The position numbers were made by a program, and so were the translations under genes. From Oligoflexales bacterium (GTDB taxonomy: Bacteria; Bdellovibrionota; Oligoflexia; Oligoflexales; Oligoflexaceae): 8,031 nt of DNA. This document shows positions 6,174-8,031 of the stretch, piece by piece. How positions within the stretch are numbered: position 1 is the stretch's first letter; every line of letters starts with the position of its first letter. The stretch is taken from NCBI GenBank assembly GCA_015232735.1, contig JADFZC010000103.1:1-8031 (forward strand), given 5' to 3'. Under the pieces are notes generated by a model. The model was not told the DNA's origin. It searched no databases and saw nothing but the letters and a program-made list of their open reading frames with translations.

Positions 6174-7550
6174 GTGATGAACGATCATGAAAACGCTTTC
6201 AACGTGAAAAATGAGAATGAATTATTAAAAAGGGAAGTTCAGGAATTAAAAGAGACTATCGAGGAAATGAGAAAGACGATCAATGACCGTGAAGATGCCG
6301 CCAGGGATCTTGAGTCGAAAATGGAATCCCTTTCAAAAAATCCCCTTGATTTTGTCAGAAGCATGGAAAGCGAAAATAGCGAACCATGTCTTGAAATACC
6401 ACTGATAAGGACGCCTGAAAAACAGGCCGTTTTACGAAAAAAAGTTGTGCAGATGGATCAGGTGGCTGGCATATGCCGGCAGGTGGAAGTAGGTGTGGAG
6501 GGTCAGGTTTCGAATGAAATCGGAACGAATATGGATGAATTCCTTCTTGATATCAAATCTTATGAGCCTTTAAACCTGGTGTCCGAAAATCCCTGCGAGA
6601 TTGAAAGCGGAAATTCGGGTGGGGGAAACACTCTCCCAGACGGATTATGTGAACAGCTAATCGAGTATGACTCAAAGGGCAGGATTCTTTTAATCAGCAA
6701 AGAAGAGGATATCCGGCTTCAAATGGGAACAGCGCTTGCGGAAATGGGGTATCAGACGATATGCGCCCTGGATTTTAACAAGGCGGTTGAGATTTTCAGT
6801 GAGGCCTGGAAAAAAGATTATCCGTTTATCACGGTGATCATTGATACCGCTTCTTCGTCCGCACTCCTCCTCAGAGATCAGATCAAAAGAATACTTGAGA
6901 TGAAAGCTGATACGAAAATCATTGTGCCTTCAGGTCAGGGGGATGGACATCTCAGCGAAAACATGGTCAGATCAGAGCATGTAAGATACATCCAAAAGCC
7001 ATACAACTTTCATGAAATAGCGGAAATTGTCAGAAACATCGGTCCAATCCCGGAAAAGACTGACGAACCAGGTACAGATAAAGAGAAGGAACGCGACAAT
7101 CTTATTATGAAGTGCATGGCTGACGAAACGGAGAGGCTGACAAGATATGTAAGGGAAAGGCAGCTTTACCTCAGGGAGAAAAAACAGAAGTTCAGATCGT
7201 TTATTTTCCCGAAAACCTGCTTTTCATGCGGAATAAAATATCAGAGTGTAGGTTCTTTTATAAATGAGACAATTATGGTTGCATTATCGCCCTGTGACGA
7301 CAGCGAGCACAAGGATGGCTCAGGGGTTATTGAATACAGGCAGTGCAGTTGTTCGGCAAATCTTGCCTTTTGCGCCTTCAACTTTCGAGTCACCGATCAG
7401 CCGGGAACCCAGCTGAGGGAGTTCTTCAACGAGTGTGTGACCAGGATTCATAAAGAGACAAAGGTGAATAAAAAGGATATCGAGGTAAAGGTAAGGGAAA
7501 TTTTCAGGAATGAAATTCAAACATGCGAAAGCCGGTTAACCTGTTCATAA
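6174..7550 (+). CDS. Coiled-coil, receiver-like protein with C-terminal Cys cluster
   Basis: This is a 458-residue soluble protein, probably cytoplasmic. Residues 12-55 are a charged heptad-like helix (likely coiled coil), and 60-165 is a low-order linker. Residues 168-290 look like a response-regulator receiver domain: acidic patch EED (177-179), candidate phosphoacceptor D224 in VIIDTAS, S253 at the Thr/Ser switch position, and K275-P276 in the usual KP loop (YIQKPYNFHEI). A second charged helix (about 302-342) leads to a Cys-rich module with CxxCG (349-353), C374, CSC (391-393, in IEYRQCSC) and C400. The pattern suggests a metal-binding ribbon. A terminal helix follows (430-449). No DNA-binding or enzymatic output domain is recognised, so it may act by protein contact. 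Start: GTG 6174 and ATG 6177 are adjacent, and either fits the GGGAG ribosome-binding site. It has its own promoter and overlaps the 3' end of a convergent minus-strand coding region by 34 nt. Confidence 0.82.
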   Translation: MMNDHENAFNVKNENELLKREVQELKETIEEMRKTINDREDAARDLESKMESLSKNPLDFVRSMESENSEPCLEIPLIRTPEKQAVLRKKVVQMDQVAGICRQVEVGVEGQVSNEIGTNMDEFLLDIKSYEPLNLVSENPCEIESGNSGGGNTLPDGLCEQLIEYDSKGRILLISKEEDIRLQMGTALAEMGYQTICALDFNKAVEIFSEAWKKDYPFITVIIDTASSSALLLRDQIKRILEMKADTKIIVPSGQGDGHLSENMVRSEHVRYIQKPYNFHEIAEIVRNIGPIPEKTDEPGTDKEKERDNLIMKCMADETERLTRYVRERQLYLREKKQKFRSFIFPKTCFSCGIKYQSVGSFINETIMVALSPCDDSEHKDGSGVIEYRQCSCSANLAFCAFNFRVTDQPGTQLREFFNECVTRIHKETKVNKKDIEVKVREIFRNEIQTCESRLTCS

Positions 7551-7896
7551 TAAATTACCGGCATTTTTTTCCCGGAACCCTCGCCTTCCATGACAACCGG
7601 CACATTGAAAACCGTCTCAACAAGCGTAATTTCGGCATTGATGCTGTCTCCCTCAAGAATGGCAACGTCGAGAGAAGGAATGTCACCTGCGAACTCTGTC
7701 TCATCTTTGAATGTTTGAAAAAGCTGATTCATCCACGTCTGTATGTGAATCCTTGCATTATCGTATTTTGATTGGCCATATGAACTTCCTGGACATCGCG
7801 CCACATTACTTGAGGTGGTTTTAAACGCCATGAATATTGAAGCGCTTCTTCGCTGGAAGCTGGCGTCGCCCGGGCCCAGGCATCCTCCAACGACAT
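7517..7896 (-). pseudogene. Unrecognised small protein gene, interrupted by a one-base frameshift
   Basis: Two minus-strand frames read like halves of one protein. The first runs from an ATG at 7896 to a stop at 7729 and gives natural-looking residues (MSLEDAWARATP..., ...VMWRDVQEVHMANQ). After about codon 43 it turns into an improbable tail (NTIMQGFTYRRG). The second frame looks protein-like from there (KYDNARIHIQTWMNQLF..., then GDIPSLDVAILEGDSINAEI) and ends at 7517. Adding one base to the T4 run at 7766-7769 (A4 on the coding strand) joins them into about 126 residues. The ATG at 7831 in the second frame has no ribosome-binding site and its first 20 residues look non-coding, so it is probably not a real start. 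An upstream ATG at about 7950 (MYGSVKK...) could be joined only through a second shift at an A8 run. I do not recognise the family. The alternatives are a sequencing error or a decaying gene. Programmed frameshifting is unlikely, since no classic slippery heptamer is present. Confidence 0.5.
7531..7570 (+). terminator. Intrinsic terminator-like hairpin spanning the stop codon of the receiver-like gene
   Basis: GCCGGT (7531-7536) pairs with ACCGGC (7557-7562). Two further A-T pairs lie beyond a bulged T, the loop is about 15 nt, and ATTTTTTT (7563-7570) follows. The stop codon TAA (7548-7550) lies in the loop. The G+C stem followed directly by a T tract is the usual Rho-independent layout, although the loop is longer than normal. 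It works only for plus-strand transcription and also lies inside the end of the convergent minus-strand coding region. Confidence 0.5.
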
Positions 7897-7966
7897 ATTT
7901 TCTAACGACTTATTTGTCGATTTGTTGTTTTTTTTACAGAGCCGTACATGAAACTGTCAATTAAAC

Positions 7967-8012
7967 ATCCACCTACTAAAGTAGATGGATTTGTTCAGCC
8001 GACTAAAGTCGG
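7967..8012. repeat. Pair of small palindromes with TAAA loops (REP-like), cut by window end
   Basis: Hairpin A is ATCCA-CTAC / GTAG-TGGAT (7967-7976 with 7981-7990, one C-A mismatch) and hairpin B is CCGAC / GTCGG (7999-8003 with 8008-8012). Both have the loop TAAA flanked by C and G (CTAAAG) and lie 8 bp apart. Such short GC-edged palindromes with a fixed loop recall REP-type repeats or termini of IS200/IS605-family elements. The window ends 19 bases later at CCGGCCGG, so I cannot tell whether more copies follow. I see no gene in 7897-8031 on either strand. Confidence 0.45.
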
Positions 8013-8031
8013 AAATACATTTGCCGGCCGG

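Noticed and set aside
7523..7771. 82-codon plus-strand open frame after the receiver-like gene
   Set aside because: It overlaps the better minus-strand coding region and runs through the terminator T tract. The minus-strand translation is far more protein-like.
6126..8031. CCGGCCGG at 6126-6133 and again at 8024-8031, as possible element ends around the receiver-like gene
   Set aside because: An 8-base palindrome is too short. The flanks do not match, and a related GGCCGGCCG occurs at 371-379 inside the receptor gene.

Overview
The window reads as a chromosomal segment of a Gram-negative bacterium of moderate G+C. The gene set suggests a deltaproteobacterium (Desulfobacterota): a SpoIIE-type phosphatase beside a 7TM-DISM receptor, a pair of LolC/E-like FtsX permeases, a receiver-like protein with a Cys cluster, and short palindromes with CTAAAG or CCTTCAGG centres. 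That placement is inference, because no rRNA or other marker gene is present.

Positions 1-4821 hold a tightly packed plus-strand operon. It has the C-terminal end of a PP2C/SpoIIE-type serine/threonine phosphatase (1-339), a 7TM-DISM membrane receptor whose cytoplasmic tail looks like a degenerate, truncated SpoIIE phosphatase (311-2050), and two paralogous ABC permeases of the MacB/LolC/E type (2047-3414 and 3433-4821). The first two junctions are overlaps and the third is an 18-nt gap, so co-transcription is very likely. No ABC ATPase lies in the window, so it must be encoded outside it, most simply upstream. The likely theme is an envelope-sensing phosphatase module tied to an export or lipoprotein-release ABC system.

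Positions 4822-4970 are a leader with a weak promoter candidate. It precedes a monocistronic gene for a secreted protein with 16 cysteines in its predicted mature form (4971-5816), which I do not recognise. Positions 5817-6173 are non-coding but structured. They contain two hairpins with an identical 12-nt core and covarying arms, which resemble the right-end (omega-RNA 3' end) hairpins of IS200/IS605 TnpB elements although no tnpB is present. A perfect 12-bp hairpin lies between them. Further on are a 9-bp inverted repeat, an extended -10 promoter and a short leader for the next gene.

Positions 6174-7550 encode a coiled-coil / receiver-like / Cys-cluster protein, followed by an intrinsic-terminator-like hairpin that contains its stop codon. 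Converging on it from the minus strand is a coding region (7896-7517) that reads well only if a one-base frameshift at a T4 run (7766-7769) is corrected. It is probably a decayed gene or a sequencing error. The last 70 bases carry two more small palindromes, both with TAAA loops, and are cut off by the window edge.

The best candidates for something little described are the receptor with a dead SpoIIE domain next to an apparently active phosphatase and a permease pair, and the orphan omega-RNA-like hairpin pair. I cannot claim a proven new system from this sequence alone.
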